Positions 42,358-50,410 are shown, counted from the stretch's first letter. The stretch: DNA of 64,000 nt from Sphaerisporangium siamense (GCF_014205275.1 NZ_JACHND010000001.1:682001-746000); one strand, 5' to 3'. Translations and numbers: made by a program. Notes: generated by a model not told the origin, from the sequence alone.

Positions 42358-43935
42358 TCAGTCGGCAGAGCCGGCAGAACGACGTCCATTCGCCGGCAGG
42401 GTCCCCGTGGCGGCGGCCCGTCCCCGGGCGCCGGGCAGCACCAGGTTGCCGTCCGTGATCAACATGAACCGCTCCAGGCCCGGCACGACGACGTGCACGA
42501 CCGTGATCTCACCGGGGAGCACGGCCACCGTGCGGTAATAGGGGGTACGGCCGTGCGCGACGAGCGTGGCGACCAGCTCGCGCAGCCGGTCCCGAGGATG
42601 CGCGGGGGCGGGCTCCCTGCCCAGGGGCACCGTGCGGGCGTCCCGCAGGTGCGCGGTGAGGTCGAACCGCCCGCACGCGTACAGCTCGGGATGCCGGGCG
42701 AGGCCCCTCAGATCACCACGCCGCGCCGACCAGGGCAGAGACTCGGCCGCGACCGTCTGGACCAGCTCGGCGACCGCGCGCCGGGCCGCGTGCGCCGGGC
42801 TCGCCGAGGCACCCGAGCCGCGCCGATGCGGCCGGCCGCCGGCCGGGGCCACGTACGCCAGCATGACCGGCACCCCCAGGTCGGTGGTGATGTCCAACAG
42901 CCACACCGGCCCCCCGGCGACCCGCTCCGCCCTCGCGAGCGCGCGTGCCAGATCGGACGGCAACGTGGCGGGATCCACGACGGCGGGCCGAAACCGCTCC
43001 CGGCCGAGAAAGGCACACACCAGCAGCAGCGACAGCGCGTCACGCTCCACCGTCTCGTTCAGCGCGTGCAACAGCGCCTCATCCGCCGTGACCCCGATCG
43101 CCGAGCCACTGTTACAGCTGTAACGCATCAGATGGCCGTAGTCACAGAAATCCCCAACGCGCTCACGCAACCCCACCGCATGCACCTCGACGTACCAGGG
43201 ACACGACAGGAACAACGGCACCGCGACCCCGGCCCCGCCCCCGAACGCCCGATAGCGACAACAGGCCACCCGCCGACCACCGGCCCCCCAGCCGTCTCCC
43301 GCCGCGCCGGACACCTGGGCCGCCTCCACCACCCGCGACCTCCACACCGTGGTCTCCGCCGACGCCGACGCCGAGCCGTCCCCCACCGGCCACGACGTCC
43401 ACGTTCTGGTCGCCGCCGACTCCGACGTCCGGGCCATGTCCGCCAGCGCCAGGAACCACGGTTCCTCGGCCAGCGGTCCGGCGGCGAGGTGCGCCGTCTC
43501 CGCCATCACCACGCACGCGGGGTCGAACCCGGCCGGGCCGGTCATGTGATGCTCAAGGGCCTCGAACACGGCCCCCACCCGGGCCTCGTCGTACGGCCCT
43601 TTGCCCATCCCGTGCGCCGACGGTGGCACGGCCGCGTCCGCGGTGCGCAACCGGCAGGCGACGGCGCACGGCTCGCCGTCGCCGGCCGACTCGCCATCCC
43701 CAGGCGACCCGGCATCCCCAGACGACCCGGCATCCCACGGCAACTCGCCATCTCCGGGAGACTCGCTGTCCCTGGGAAACTCCCCGGGCGACTCGGCGTC
43801 CCCGGCCAGAACGAGAACCTCGGGTGTCAGTCCGAGCCGGGCGAGCGCGGCTCTAACGCGCCGCTCGGCCTCCGGCAGTGCGACGACCCGCTCCTCCGGC
43901 GTCCTTCCCTCGGAGGAGTTCTTCGAGCCGCTCAT
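42358..43935 (-). CDS. YcaO-family protein (ATP-dependent backbone activator)
   Basis: 525 residues. The YcaO signature is clear: RYSCNSGSAIGVTADEAL (271-288) and ALNETVERDALSLLL (291-305), with E286, E294 and E297 in the ATP/Mg-binding pattern. YcaO enzymes phosphorylate peptide amides to make azolines, thioamides or amidines. The C-terminal P-x-P-x-P tail of azoline cyclodehydratases is absent. The N-terminal ~90 residues contain a Ser-Pro-Gly-Asp repeat insert (47-88). The start codon lies inside an upstream 51-codon gene in another frame and lacks its own clear ribosome site, implying coupled translation. No standard RiPP partner (E1-like, TfuA, dehydrogenase) is adjacent. Confidence 0.88.
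   Translation of the reverse strand: MSGSKNSSEGRTPEERVVALPEAERRVRAALARLGLTPEVLVLAGDAESPGEFPRDSESPGDGELPWDAGSSGDAGSPGDGESAGDGEPCAVACRLRTADAAVPPSAHGMGKGPYDEARVGAVFEALEHHMTGPAGFDPACVVMAETAHLAAGPLAEEPWFLALADMARTSESAATRTWTSWPVGDGSASASAETTVWRSRVVEAAQVSGAAGDGWGAGGRRVACCRYRAFGGGAGVAVPLFLSCPWYVEVHAVGLRERVGDFCDYGHLMRYSCNSGSAIGVTADEALLHALNETVERDALSLLLVCAFLGRERFRPAVVDPATLPSDLARALARAERVAGGPVWLLDITTDLGVPVMLAYVAPAGGRPHRRGSGASASPAHAARRAVAELVQTVAAESLPWSARRGDLRGLARHPELYACGRFDLTAHLRDARTVPLGREPAPAHPRDRLRELVATLVAHGRTPYYRTVAVLPGEITVVHVVVPGLERFMLITDGNLVLPGARGRAAATGTLPANGRRSAGSAD
43684..43806. repeat. 15-18 bp degenerate tandem repeats within the YcaO gene
   Basis: Units like GACTCGCCATCCCCAGGC repeat with variation seven to eight times and encode ESPGD/GSPGDG-type units near the N terminus of the YcaO protein. 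The insert interrupts the ordinary N-terminal domain and is probably a disordered loop. Confidence 0.75.
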
Positions 43936-44008
43936 TCTCGGCGTCCGTCAGTTCCTGACCTTCCGCGTCCAGCGACTCGGCCTTCGTGTAGTCCAGTCCA
44001 CGACCCAT
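43853..44008 (-). CDS. Small protein (51 residues) overlapping the YcaO gene
   Basis: ATG at 44008 with GGGGAGG 8 nt upstream, the best ribosome site in this locus. The frame (MGRGLDYTKAESLDAEGQEL to GGRAAR) stops at 43853, 83 nt inside the YcaO gene. The first 33 residues are acidic and helical like a leader peptide; the last ~18 are Gly/Arg/Ala-rich with only one Thr and no Cys or Ser. It could be a leader-like RiPP precursor, a translational coupler or a small partner protein. The poverty of modifiable residues argues against an ordinary azoline precursor. Confidence 0.6.
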   Translation of the reverse strand: MGRGLDYTKAESLDAEGQELTDAENERLEELLRGKDAGGAGRRTAGGRAAR

Positions 44009-44208
44009 GACATCCGCCTCCCCTCTACAGGCTCCCGTGCCCCGGCGCCCCTCCCGCGAATACCACGAGCCCGCATATACCGTTGAACGCCCTTAACCCC
44101 CCGCACGCCAATACAACTCGACGAAACCCTGCAGACCCGAAAAATCCCTTTACATCCGTTCAGACGCGGCGTGATACCGGCCGGGACCGACACCCACGCC
44201 GAGCCATC

Positions 44209-45567
44209 TCAGTGCTTCCAGCGGATGCGCCGGGCGATCTCGTCCGGGGCGGCCCCGGCGAACAGGGCGATCTCACCACGGCGAACGGTCGCGACCGTGT
44301 CGATGACGGCCTCGCCGAAGGCGTCCTTCAGCGTGGCGTCGGCCTCGAACGCCGCCACGGCCTCCTCCAGCGAGGACGGCAGCGGCGTGACCCCCTCCCG
44401 CAGCGTGGCCGGATCGACGTCCACGGGTTCCGGCAGCGCGCCCCCCTCGGCGACCCCCGCGCGCCCGGCGGCGAGCAGCGCGGCCAGCGCCAGGTAGGGG
44501 TTGGCCGCCGCGTCGAAGCACTTGACCTCCAGATTGGCGGCCCGCCCGCGCTCGCCCGCCGACCCGGTGACGAACCGCAGCGCCGCCTCCCGGTTCTCCA
44601 GACCCCAGCAGGCGTACGCGCCCGCCCAGTGCGAGGGGACGAGCCGCAGGTAACTGGCCACGGACGGCGCGCCGACCGCGAGCAGGGCGGGCAGGCGGGA
44701 CAGGATGCCCGCGGCGAACCCCTCCCCCTCGGCGGTGAGGCCGTACCGGCGGTCACCGCCCGCCATCAGGTTGGCGCCGTCCCGCCACAGGCTGAGGTGG
44801 ACGTGCCCTCCGTTGCCCACGCCGTCGGTCAGCACCTTCGGCGAGAACGACGCGCGCAGGCCGTGGTTCAGACTGACGGCGCGGATCGTCTCGCGGACCA
44901 GGACGGCGGTGTCGGCGGCCCCCACCGGGTCCTCCGCCGCCGTCGACACCTCGTACTGCCCGGCGGCGTACTCGGGGTGGATCTGCTCGACCGCCACCCC
45001 CGACGCGGCCAGCGCCTCGACGATGTCGCGCAGGTAGGCGGACCGCTCGGTGAGCCGCGTCATCCCGTACGCCGGACCGGTGCACGCGGGGACGAAGTCG
45101 TCGCCGCCGCCCACGGACGCCGCCCACTCGACCTCGAAGGACGCCCGCACGGAGAAGCCGTGCTCGGCCAGTCGCGCCGCCTCGCGGCGGACCAGGTGGC
45201 GCGCGTCCAGTGGATGCGGCGCCCCTTCCTGGTCATAGCGGTCGGCCGGCGCCCACGCCCACCCGGGCAGCGCGGGCATGATCGCCAGCCGGTCGAGGTC
45301 GGGGTACAGCCGCAGGTCGCCGACGGGCCCCCCGGCGAAGCGTCCGCTCACGATCGAGTCGTCGAGCAGGAACACGTCGAACACCGGCGACGCGCCGACA
45401 CCCCACGCGGCCAAGTGCTCCAGCCGCGCGACCGGCACGGCCTTAACCCGAGTCACCCCGCTGGTATCCACCCACGTAACCGCAACCTCCGACACCCCAC
45501 CCGCGGCAAGCACCCCCGCAGCCCTCCGCGCCACCCCACCCCGCCGCCCACGCTCCCACTCGTCCAC
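44209..45567 (-). CDS. Glutamine-synthetase-family ligase (GlnA-like, type III/gamma-glutamyl-amine type)
   Basis: 452 residues; GTG at 45567 with GGAGAAG upstream is chosen over the 31-residue longer frame. Features of the GS fold: N-terminal beta-grasp (VTWVDTSGVTRVKAVP), 'HGFSVRASFEVEW' (metal-binding glutamate), 'EYAAGQYEVSTAAEDP', 'GNGGHVHLSLW' (the H-x-H metal/ATP site) and 'ENREAALRF' and 'NLEVKCFDAAANPYLALAALL'. The adenylylation loop of true GS is absent. Relatives ligate glutamate to amines such as polyamines or ethanolamine rather than ammonia. It precedes the YcaO pair by 200 nt on the same strand. Confidence 0.9.
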   Translation of the reverse strand: MDEWERGRRGGVARRAAGVLAAGGVSEVAVTWVDTSGVTRVKAVPVARLEHLAAWGVGASPVFDVFLLDDSIVSGRFAGGPVGDLRLYPDLDRLAIMPALPGWAWAPADRYDQEGAPHPLDARHLVRREAARLAEHGFSVRASFEVEWAASVGGGDDFVPACTGPAYGMTRLTERSAYLRDIVEALAASGVAVEQIHPEYAAGQYEVSTAAEDPVGAADTAVLVRETIRAVSLNHGLRASFSPKVLTDGVGNGGHVHLSLWRDGANLMAGGDRRYGLTAEGEGFAAGILSRLPALLAVGAPSVASYLRLVPSHWAGAYACWGLENREAALRFVTGSAGERGRAANLEVKCFDAAANPYLALAALLAAGRAGVAEGGALPEPVDVDPATLREGVTPLPSSLEEAVAAFEADATLKDAFGEAVIDTVATVRRGEIALFAGAAPDEIARRIRWKH

Positions 45568-46195
45568 CCCGCCATCTTCTCCACCGCGACGGGTCGCGTC
45601 GACAGGTTCGGTGATTTGACGCGCTGTGAGGAACCGGAAACGCACGGGATGCGCCCTCACCCCGTGACAAGCGGAACTACGGATGAACGGAAACCGAACA
45701 ATCGCCTAGAGTGATCAACCTCACATGACGCTGAGAAATGGCGTGCGTTCGGGCAGTCGCCAGGGCGCCGCCGTACGCGGATAGGGCCGCGCTGGCGGGC
45801 GACTGCGAGACAGGCGGGCCCGCTCACCGTCCTGACCACGGAAAGTGCCGTGACACCTGGCAATTGACCTCCTTCGCGGCAGGTTCGTGACTTCGCGTTC
45901 CACAAATCTCACTGTCGCGGGCATGTCGCGGTGGCGAAACGGGTGTTCAAGATCGGGAAAAGCCGTGCGAATTTTCACGATCGTTCCCTGGGCCAAATAT
46001 GGCTTTCACCCCGTACCGTTGGTCCCGGGGGTTTTCACAGAGCTGATCCGGGCAGTCCGGTCTGGTTGATGTTGGCCGTTGACCGTCCGATTGGGAGGTC
46101 GTGCCCGCTTGGGACGGGCCGCGTACGGCGGTTTCCCAGGTGACGGCGGCTGTCCTGGCCGAAATGACGGATTGGACCCACGGAAGAAGGTCGTG
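45568..46195. other. 628-nt divergent intergenic region
   Basis: No convincing gene. It contains a structured inverted repeat at 45753-45806 (separate entry), a relatively AT-rich stretch around 45890-46030 and presumably the promoters of the minus-strand GS-like gene and the plus-strand small gene at 46196. The open frames present have no ribosome sites or family features. Confidence 0.6.
45753..45806. ncRNA. Candidate structured RNA or cruciform
   Basis: GCAGTCGCC (45753-45761) is the perfect complement of GGCGACTGC (45798-45806). The 36-nt interior contains further pairing (CCAG with CTGG; CGCGG with CCGCG), giving a branched stem. There is no adjacent gene end that would explain a terminator. 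It could be a small RNA, a leader element of a transcript, or a DNA-binding site. Confidence 0.3.
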
Positions 46196-46507
46196 ATGAC
46201 GAACGAGGTCACCGAGAGCAAGGCCGCCGCTCGCGCGCTGGCGGCACGGTTGCCCGGCTGGACCGTCTGGTACGGGGAGCACACCCGGCGTTTCTGGGCG
46301 ATGCCCCGCACGGCCGTCCCCGCCGGTACGAGGATGGCCGAGGCCGACACGGTCGAGGAGCTCGAAGAGGCGGTCCGCCGCATGATGGGCGCTCCGCCGC
46401 GGCAGATCGAGGCCCCGGGGGCACGGCCCGAGATCGCGGCCGGTCAGGCGCCCGTGCCGGGTCCGCAGGCCCCGCAGCAGCACCGCCAGCCCGTCGCCGC
46501 CGGCTGA
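46196..46507 (+). CDS. Small actinobacterial protein sharing a domain with the anti-sigma ATPase at 60050
   Basis: 103 residues; GAAGAAGG lies just upstream of the ATG. The core reads LPGWTVWYGEHTRRFWAM followed by ADTVEELEEAVRRM. The same pattern (EPGWMVSYGVGTRRYFAI, then TTDELRARMREAE) forms the N-terminal part of the ATPase protein encoded at 60050. The shared PGW-x-V-x-YG-x3-TRR-[FY] block defines a small domain of unknown function in signalling contexts. The C-terminal ~35 residues are Pro/Gln/Ala-rich and probably disordered. Confidence 0.7.
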   Translation: MTNEVTESKAAARALAARLPGWTVWYGEHTRRFWAMPRTAVPAGTRMAEADTVEELEEAVRRMMGAPPRQIEAPGARPEIAAGQAPVPGPQAPQQHRQPVAAG

Positions 46508-46556
46508 CCGCGAGTCGCGCCGGCCGTAGGCGACCGGCGCGGCCCGCGGGCTTCCG

Positions 46557-46562
46557 TATGCT
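46557..46562 (+). promoter_or_regulatory. -10 element for a likely leaderless transcript
   Basis: TATGCT matches the TANNNT -10 consensus and ends 6 nt before the GTG start of the HAD gene, which has no ribosome site. This spacing is that of actinobacterial leaderless transcripts, in which the start codon is the transcription start. Confidence 0.5.
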
Positions 46563-46568
46563 CGGACG

Positions 46569-47279
46569 GTGACCATCCCGCGCACTCTCGTCCTGTGGGA
46601 CATCGACCACACCCTGATGAACACCGCGGGTGCCGGGCGTCGCGCGTACGCCGACGCATTCCAGCTGGTCGCGAGCCGGCCTCTGGAACAGGTGGCCGAG
46701 ATGGCGGGGCGCACCGACTGGGCGATCACCGTCGACACGTTGCGCATGCACGGCATCGAGGCGTCCGCCGACCTCCTCCAGGTGTTCGGCGACGCGCTGG
46801 CCCGCGCCTTCGTCACCTACGAGAGCGCGGTCAGGGAGAACGGCCACGTGCTTCGCGGCGCCCGTGAGGCGCTGGAGGCGCTGGCCGGGCGGGACGACGT
46901 CGTGCAGTCCGTGCTCACCGGGAACATGGAGCCCATCGCGATCGGCAAGCTCGCCGCCTTCGACCTCGGCCGCTTCATGGACCTGCGGGTGGGCGCCTTC
47001 GGCATGGACCACGAGGACCGCGCCGAACTGGTGCGCCTCGCCCAGCGGCGCGCCACCGACGTCTACGGCCAGCCGTTCGGCCGCGACAACACCGTCCTCG
47101 TCGGCGACACCCGCCACGACGTCCAGGCGGGCCATCTCGGCGGCGCCCGCGTCGTCGCCGTCGCGACCGGCGCCAGCGACAGAAACACCCTCCTGGCCGC
47201 CGGCGCCGAACTGGTCCTGAACGACCTCTCCGACACCCCCACCGTCGTCCAAGCAATCCTCACCCCCACCAACCGCTAA
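46569..47279 (+). CDS. HAD-superfamily hydrolase (phosphoglycolate-phosphatase-like)
   Basis: 236 residues, subfamily IA. Motif I is LWDIDHTL (nucleophile Asp and acid/base Asp), motif II is the 'SVLTGNMEP' region, motif III a lysine in 'GKLAAF', and motif IV 'VLVGDTRHDVQAG'. The helical cap lies between ~18 and 85. It would hydrolyse a phosphate ester; substrate unknown. The GTG start has no ribosome site and appears to be translated from a leaderless mRNA. It stands alone, followed by the DUF4429 gene. Confidence 0.9.
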   Translation: MTIPRTLVLWDIDHTLMNTAGAGRRAYADAFQLVASRPLEQVAEMAGRTDWAITVDTLRMHGIEASADLLQVFGDALARAFVTYESAVRENGHVLRGAREALEALAGRDDVVQSVLTGNMEPIAIGKLAAFDLGRFMDLRVGAFGMDHEDRAELVRLAQRRATDVYGQPFGRDNTVLVGDTRHDVQAGHLGGARVVAVATGASDRNTLLAAGAELVLNDLSDTPTVVQAILTPTNR

Positions 47280-47338
47280 CCCGGCCCGAGATGCTGAGGC
47301 TCTCCGAGTAGTTCCTCCTCGGCAGGGTGGAGGGCTCG

Positions 47339-47344
47339 TAAGAT
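47339..47344 (+). promoter_or_regulatory. -10 element for a likely leaderless transcript
   Basis: TAAGAT matches TANNNT and ends 6 nt before the ATG of the DUF4429 gene; no ribosome site is present. Same spacing as at 46557. Confidence 0.5.
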
Positions 47345-47350
47345 CCCGGT

Positions 47351-48262
47351 ATGGCGGAGGTCTTGGTGCGCGATGGGGCGTGGGTCTTCGATGGGGAGAC
47401 CGTTCGGGTCACTCCGTCTGGAGACCGGCATGTTCACAAGCTCCGGCGGCTGGTGGGTGAGCGGTCGGTGCCGCTCATGGCCGTGGCGGGGATCACCTAT
47501 GAGCCGGGCCGCAAAGGGGGACGGCTCAGGCTGCGCCTCCGTGAAGGGGCCGACCCGTTCGAGCAGGCCACACGGGGGCGCATCTCCGACGCCGGCGACC
47601 CGTACCAGCTCGCCGTCGACCAGGACCGCACCGGCGTGGCGGAGTACTTCGCCGACGAGGTGCGCAACGCGCTGCTGATCGAGCAGGTGCCCGACGGGCC
47701 CTGTGACCACTACCTGCTGCCCGGCCCGGCGGTGCCGCTGACGGCGACGGCGGGGGACGGCAGCGCCGTGTTCGACGGCTCGACGGTCCACCTCGCCTGG
47801 AACTGGGCCACCGAGTCCGGCAAGCGGTCGGCGGGCGCGCAGCAGATCGCGCTGAAGGACCTGGAGGGCGTCGACTGGTCGCCGTCGGCGGGGCTGGAGA
47901 ACGGGCACATCCGCTTCCGGGTCCGGGGGGTGACGACACGGCAGCAGCCCAAACACGACCCGTTGTGCCTGGTCCTGTGGGGCATGGAGAAGGAGACGCG
48001 GACGTGCGCGATGCTGATCGCGGCGATCACGGCGCGGCTGCCGCATCCGTTCGCCCCGAATGACGCGCCGTGGCACGCGGACGCAGCACAGACGGACGGC
48101 TCGGGACCGGCGCGGGCGCTGACGGGGCCGGAGACGGCCGACGGGGGCGACCCCGACGCCCTGCTGCGGCGGCTGCGCGAACTCGGCGACCTGCGCAAGG
48201 ACGGTGTGCTCACCGAGGAGGAGTTCACCGCGGCGAAGCAGGCCCTGCTCCGCAGACTCTGA
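47351..48262 (+). CDS. DUF4429 domain protein with C-terminal SHOCT motif
   Basis: 303 residues with two tandem DUF4429 copies (roughly 5-115 and 130-235; compare AWVFDGETVRVTPSG with SAVFDGSTVHLAWNW). A linker follows, then a C-terminal SHOCT segment (LLRRLRELGDLRKDGVLTEEEFTAAKQALL), a short helical oligomerisation motif found at the ends of many bacterial proteins. The DUF4429 unit is PH-like in appearance. Function is unknown; Streptomyces homologues are common. Probably cytosolic, as no signal or membrane segment is seen. Confidence 0.9.
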   Translation: MAEVLVRDGAWVFDGETVRVTPSGDRHVHKLRRLVGERSVPLMAVAGITYEPGRKGGRLRLRLREGADPFEQATRGRISDAGDPYQLAVDQDRTGVAEYFADEVRNALLIEQVPDGPCDHYLLPGPAVPLTATAGDGSAVFDGSTVHLAWNWATESGKRSAGAQQIALKDLEGVDWSPSAGLENGHIRFRVRGVTTRQQPKHDPLCLVLWGMEKETRTCAMLIAAITARLPHPFAPNDAPWHADAAQTDGSGPARALTGPETADGGDPDALLRRLRELGDLRKDGVLTEEEFTAAKQALLRRL

Positions 48263-48298
48263 CCCGTCGTTGACGAGTGCGGCTGGAGACGGGCGGCG

Positions 48299-49129
48299 TC
48301 AGTCGGGCCGGTGGGTGGGTGGGGTGGTCAGCAGTTCGTGCAGGCGTTCGGCGAACGTGACCGGCTCGGCCAGGTAGCCGACGTGGTCGCCCGGGAACTC
48401 GGCCGGCTGGGCGCCGAGGCGCTCGGCCACCGCCAGGGCGGCCTTGTACGGCATGTACGGACGGCCCTGCACTCCTCCGGCGACGATGACCGGCGCTCCG
48501 CGCAGCGCCTCGACGTCGGGGACGTAGGCGGAGAAGGACCGCACCTGGTGGCGGAAGAAGAACTCCATGTTGGCCGCGACCCTGGCCGGCATCCGGCGCG
48601 CCTCAGGCGGCAGCTCTGCGCCGGGGTCGAACTGCCGGGGCAGGTTCATGGCCTCGGCGAACTTGCGCAGGGCCGCGCCGGTGCCCTGCTCGGCCTGGGT
48701 GTCGTGCACCTCGCGCAGGAAGGCGGTCCAGTGGGCGGCGTCCGGCAGGAACGACACGACCGGCGGCTCGTGCGCGACGAGGGTGCGCACCTGGCCGGGG
48801 TGGCGTGCGGTCAGGTCGAGGCCGATGAGGGCGCCGGAGCTGCTGCCGAAGACGTGCGCGGGCCCGCCGCCGACCTCCTTCAGCAGCAGTGAGACGTCTT
48901 CGGCGTACACCTCGATACGCTGCTCACCGAGTTCTTCGAGCAGCGTGCTGCGTGAGCTGCCGCGCGGGTCGAAGGTGACCACCGTGTAGCGGTCCTCCGG
49001 GACGCGGGCCAGGCGGGCGTACGCCTGGGCGTCGCCGCCGCCGCCGGGGACGAGCAGGAGCACGGGGCCGACGCCCCGTACCTCGTAGTAGATGTCCGCG
49101 CCGGGCACACGCAGGGTCGAGGTGCGCAT
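48299..49129 (-). CDS. Alpha/beta-hydrolase fold protein
   Basis: 276 residues. Strand/loop 'VLLLVPGGGGDAQAY' carries the oxyanion segment, the nucleophile elbow is VFGSSSGALIGLDL (Ser in G-S-S-S-G), and the catalytic His is near the C terminus in FPGDHVGYL. Relatives hydrolyse small esters or act as haloperoxidase-like enzymes; substrate unknown. GAGAGGGG precedes the ATG. Two tandem palindromic operators lie immediately upstream (49165-49210), indicating tight repression by a regulator that is not encoded next door. Confidence 0.88.
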   Translation of the reverse strand: MRTSTLRVPGADIYYEVRGVGPVLLLVPGGGGDAQAYARLARVPEDRYTVVTFDPRGSSRSTLLEELGEQRIEVYAEDVSLLLKEVGGGPAHVFGSSSGALIGLDLTARHPGQVRTLVAHEPPVVSFLPDAAHWTAFLREVHDTQAEQGTGAALRKFAEAMNLPRQFDPGAELPPEARRMPARVAANMEFFFRHQVRSFSAYVPDVEALRGAPVIVAGGVQGRPYMPYKAALAVAERLGAQPAEFPGDHVGYLAEPVTFAERLHELLTTPPTHRPD

Positions 49130-49164
49130 GGCAAGCCCCTCTCGGTCGCCGTCTCGATGGCGAT

Positions 49165-49210
49165 TGTCAATCTAGGTTGACATGCTGATCTCCGTCAATC
49201 TGGATTGACA
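49165..49210. promoter_or_regulatory. Tandem palindromic operators upstream of the alpha/beta-hydrolase gene
   Basis: Two 18-bp near-palindromes, TGTCAATCTAGGTTGACA (49165-49182) and CGTCAATCTGGATTGACA (49193-49210), share the form TGTCAATC-N2-[AG][AT]TTGACA and are spaced 28 bp centre to centre, close to three helical turns. The TTGACA arms also resemble -35 boxes, so binding would block the promoter. The pattern fits a TetR-family repressor. Confidence 0.75.
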
Positions 49211-49254
49211 CCCGCCGTGCCGGCACGATCACGGCCACCGGGCGGCACGAGATC

Positions 49255-50046
49255 TCACGGCAGCCAGGACACCCGGCCGCGCAGCAGTCCGTACCCCACG
49301 AAGGCCACGGCGTCGATCAGCGTGTGCGCCACCACCAGCGGCATTGCCCGACCCCACTTCTGGTACAGGCGCCCGAACAACAGCCCCATGGCCACGTTGC
49401 CCACGAACCCGCCGAAGCCCTGGTACAGGTGGTAGGACCCGCGGATCAGCGACGACACCGCGACCGCGCGCCACGGCCCCCAGCCGAGCCCGGCCAGCCG
49501 GTGCAGTAGGTAGCCCGCGACGACGACCTCCTCCAGCACGCCGTTCTGCGCCGCGGCCAGCAGCAGGACGGGCACACGCCACCAGACGTCGGGCAACTGG
49601 TCGGGCACGACGTCGAGGTTCACGCCCGCGCCGTAGGCGATCAGGTAGAACACCAGCCCGGTACCACCCACGACCGCCGCGAGGACGGCACCCCTGAGCA
49701 GGTCGCGCCCCGGCTCGCGGGCGTCGGCCCCGATCGTGCGCAGCGAGCCGTACGAGCGGGCCAGCAGGTAGGCGACGAGCGCGACCGGCGCGAGGGAGAC
49801 GGCGATGTCGACGAGCTGCAGCGTGAGGTCGAACCACGGCCGTCCCGGCGCGCGGGTGCCGACGAGCACGGCCTGCTGGCCGCTGAGGGCGCGGGGCGCG
49901 GTCAGCGAGCCGATCAGGGAGACGAGCGCGCGAAGGCCGCTGGCGCCGAGCGACACCGCGAAGACCACGAAGATCTCCATGCGGGCGAGCCGGGGGGTGA
50001 GCTCCGCCGCGCCGCCGAGCGCCTGAGACGGGGAAGAGGCGTGCAT
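49255..50046 (-). CDS. CPBP-family intramembrane glutamic endopeptidase (CAAX-protease-like)
   Basis: 263 residues from the ATG at 50046; the long upstream frame is repeat DNA. About six to eight membrane helices. CPBP motif 1 is EEVVVAGYLLHRL (the paired glutamates), motif 2 contains the conserved His in GSYHLYQG, and motif 3 lies in AHTLIDAV. These enzymes (Abi/CAAX family) cleave within the membrane and can process bacteriocins or prenylated proteins; the substrate here is unknown. Confidence 0.9.
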   Translation of the reverse strand: MHASSPSQALGGAAELTPRLARMEIFVVFAVSLGASGLRALVSLIGSLTAPRALSGQQAVLVGTRAPGRPWFDLTLQLVDIAVSLAPVALVAYLLARSYGSLRTIGADAREPGRDLLRGAVLAAVVGGTGLVFYLIAYGAGVNLDVVPDQLPDVWWRVPVLLLAAAQNGVLEEVVVAGYLLHRLAGLGWGPWRAVAVSSLIRGSYHLYQGFGGFVGNVAMGLLFGRLYQKWGRAMPLVVAHTLIDAVAFVGYGLLRGRVSWLP

Positions 50047-50099
50047 GCCCGCAGCGTAGCCCCGGCCTCGTAAACCGGCCGTCCGCACACCTCCCGCCG

Positions 50100-50410
50100 A
50101 TCCAGAATCCACACCTCTCCGCGACCCACGGCCACGCCCACGCCCCCCAGTGATCCAGCCCACGGCTCTCCGTGCTTCAGGGCCCGCCCCTCTCCGTTCT
50201 CCACGGTCCACGCCTCCCCATGAACCGGCCTACGCTCCTCCGTGGCCCCGCACCTCTCCGCGATTCAGGGCCCGCGCCTCCCCCGTTCTCCACGGCCCAC
50301 GCCTCCCCGTGATCCGGCCCACGTTTCTCCGTGACCCCGTGCCCCTCCGTGACTCAGGGCCCATACCTCTCCGTTGTCCGCGGCCCACGGCTCCCGGTGA
50401 TCCGTCCCCC
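50100..50410. repeat. ~88-bp imperfect tandem repeat, about 3.5 copies
   Basis: Landmarks CTTCAGGGCCC at 50175, GATTCAGGGCCC at 50262 and GACTCAGGGCCC at 50351 give periods of 88 and 89 bp, with a more diverged copy before the first. Each unit is built from ~22-bp subunits of the form CTCCGTGATCCGGCCCACGC. No open frame here looks protein-like. Confidence 0.8.

Noticed and set aside
43948-44193. 81-residue minus-strand frame upstream of YcaO
   Set aside because: It shares the ribosome-site region with the 51-codon gene, but that gene has better spacing (8 nt) and a protein-like leader composition.
45721-45996. Minus-strand 91-residue frame in the intergenic region
   Set aside because: No ribosome site, biased Arg/Pro composition, and it overlaps a structured inverted repeat.
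50100-50410. 88-bp repeats considered as CRISPR or an integron array
   Set aside because: There is no alternation of conserved repeat and unique spacer, no attC-like core sites and no integrase or cas gene.
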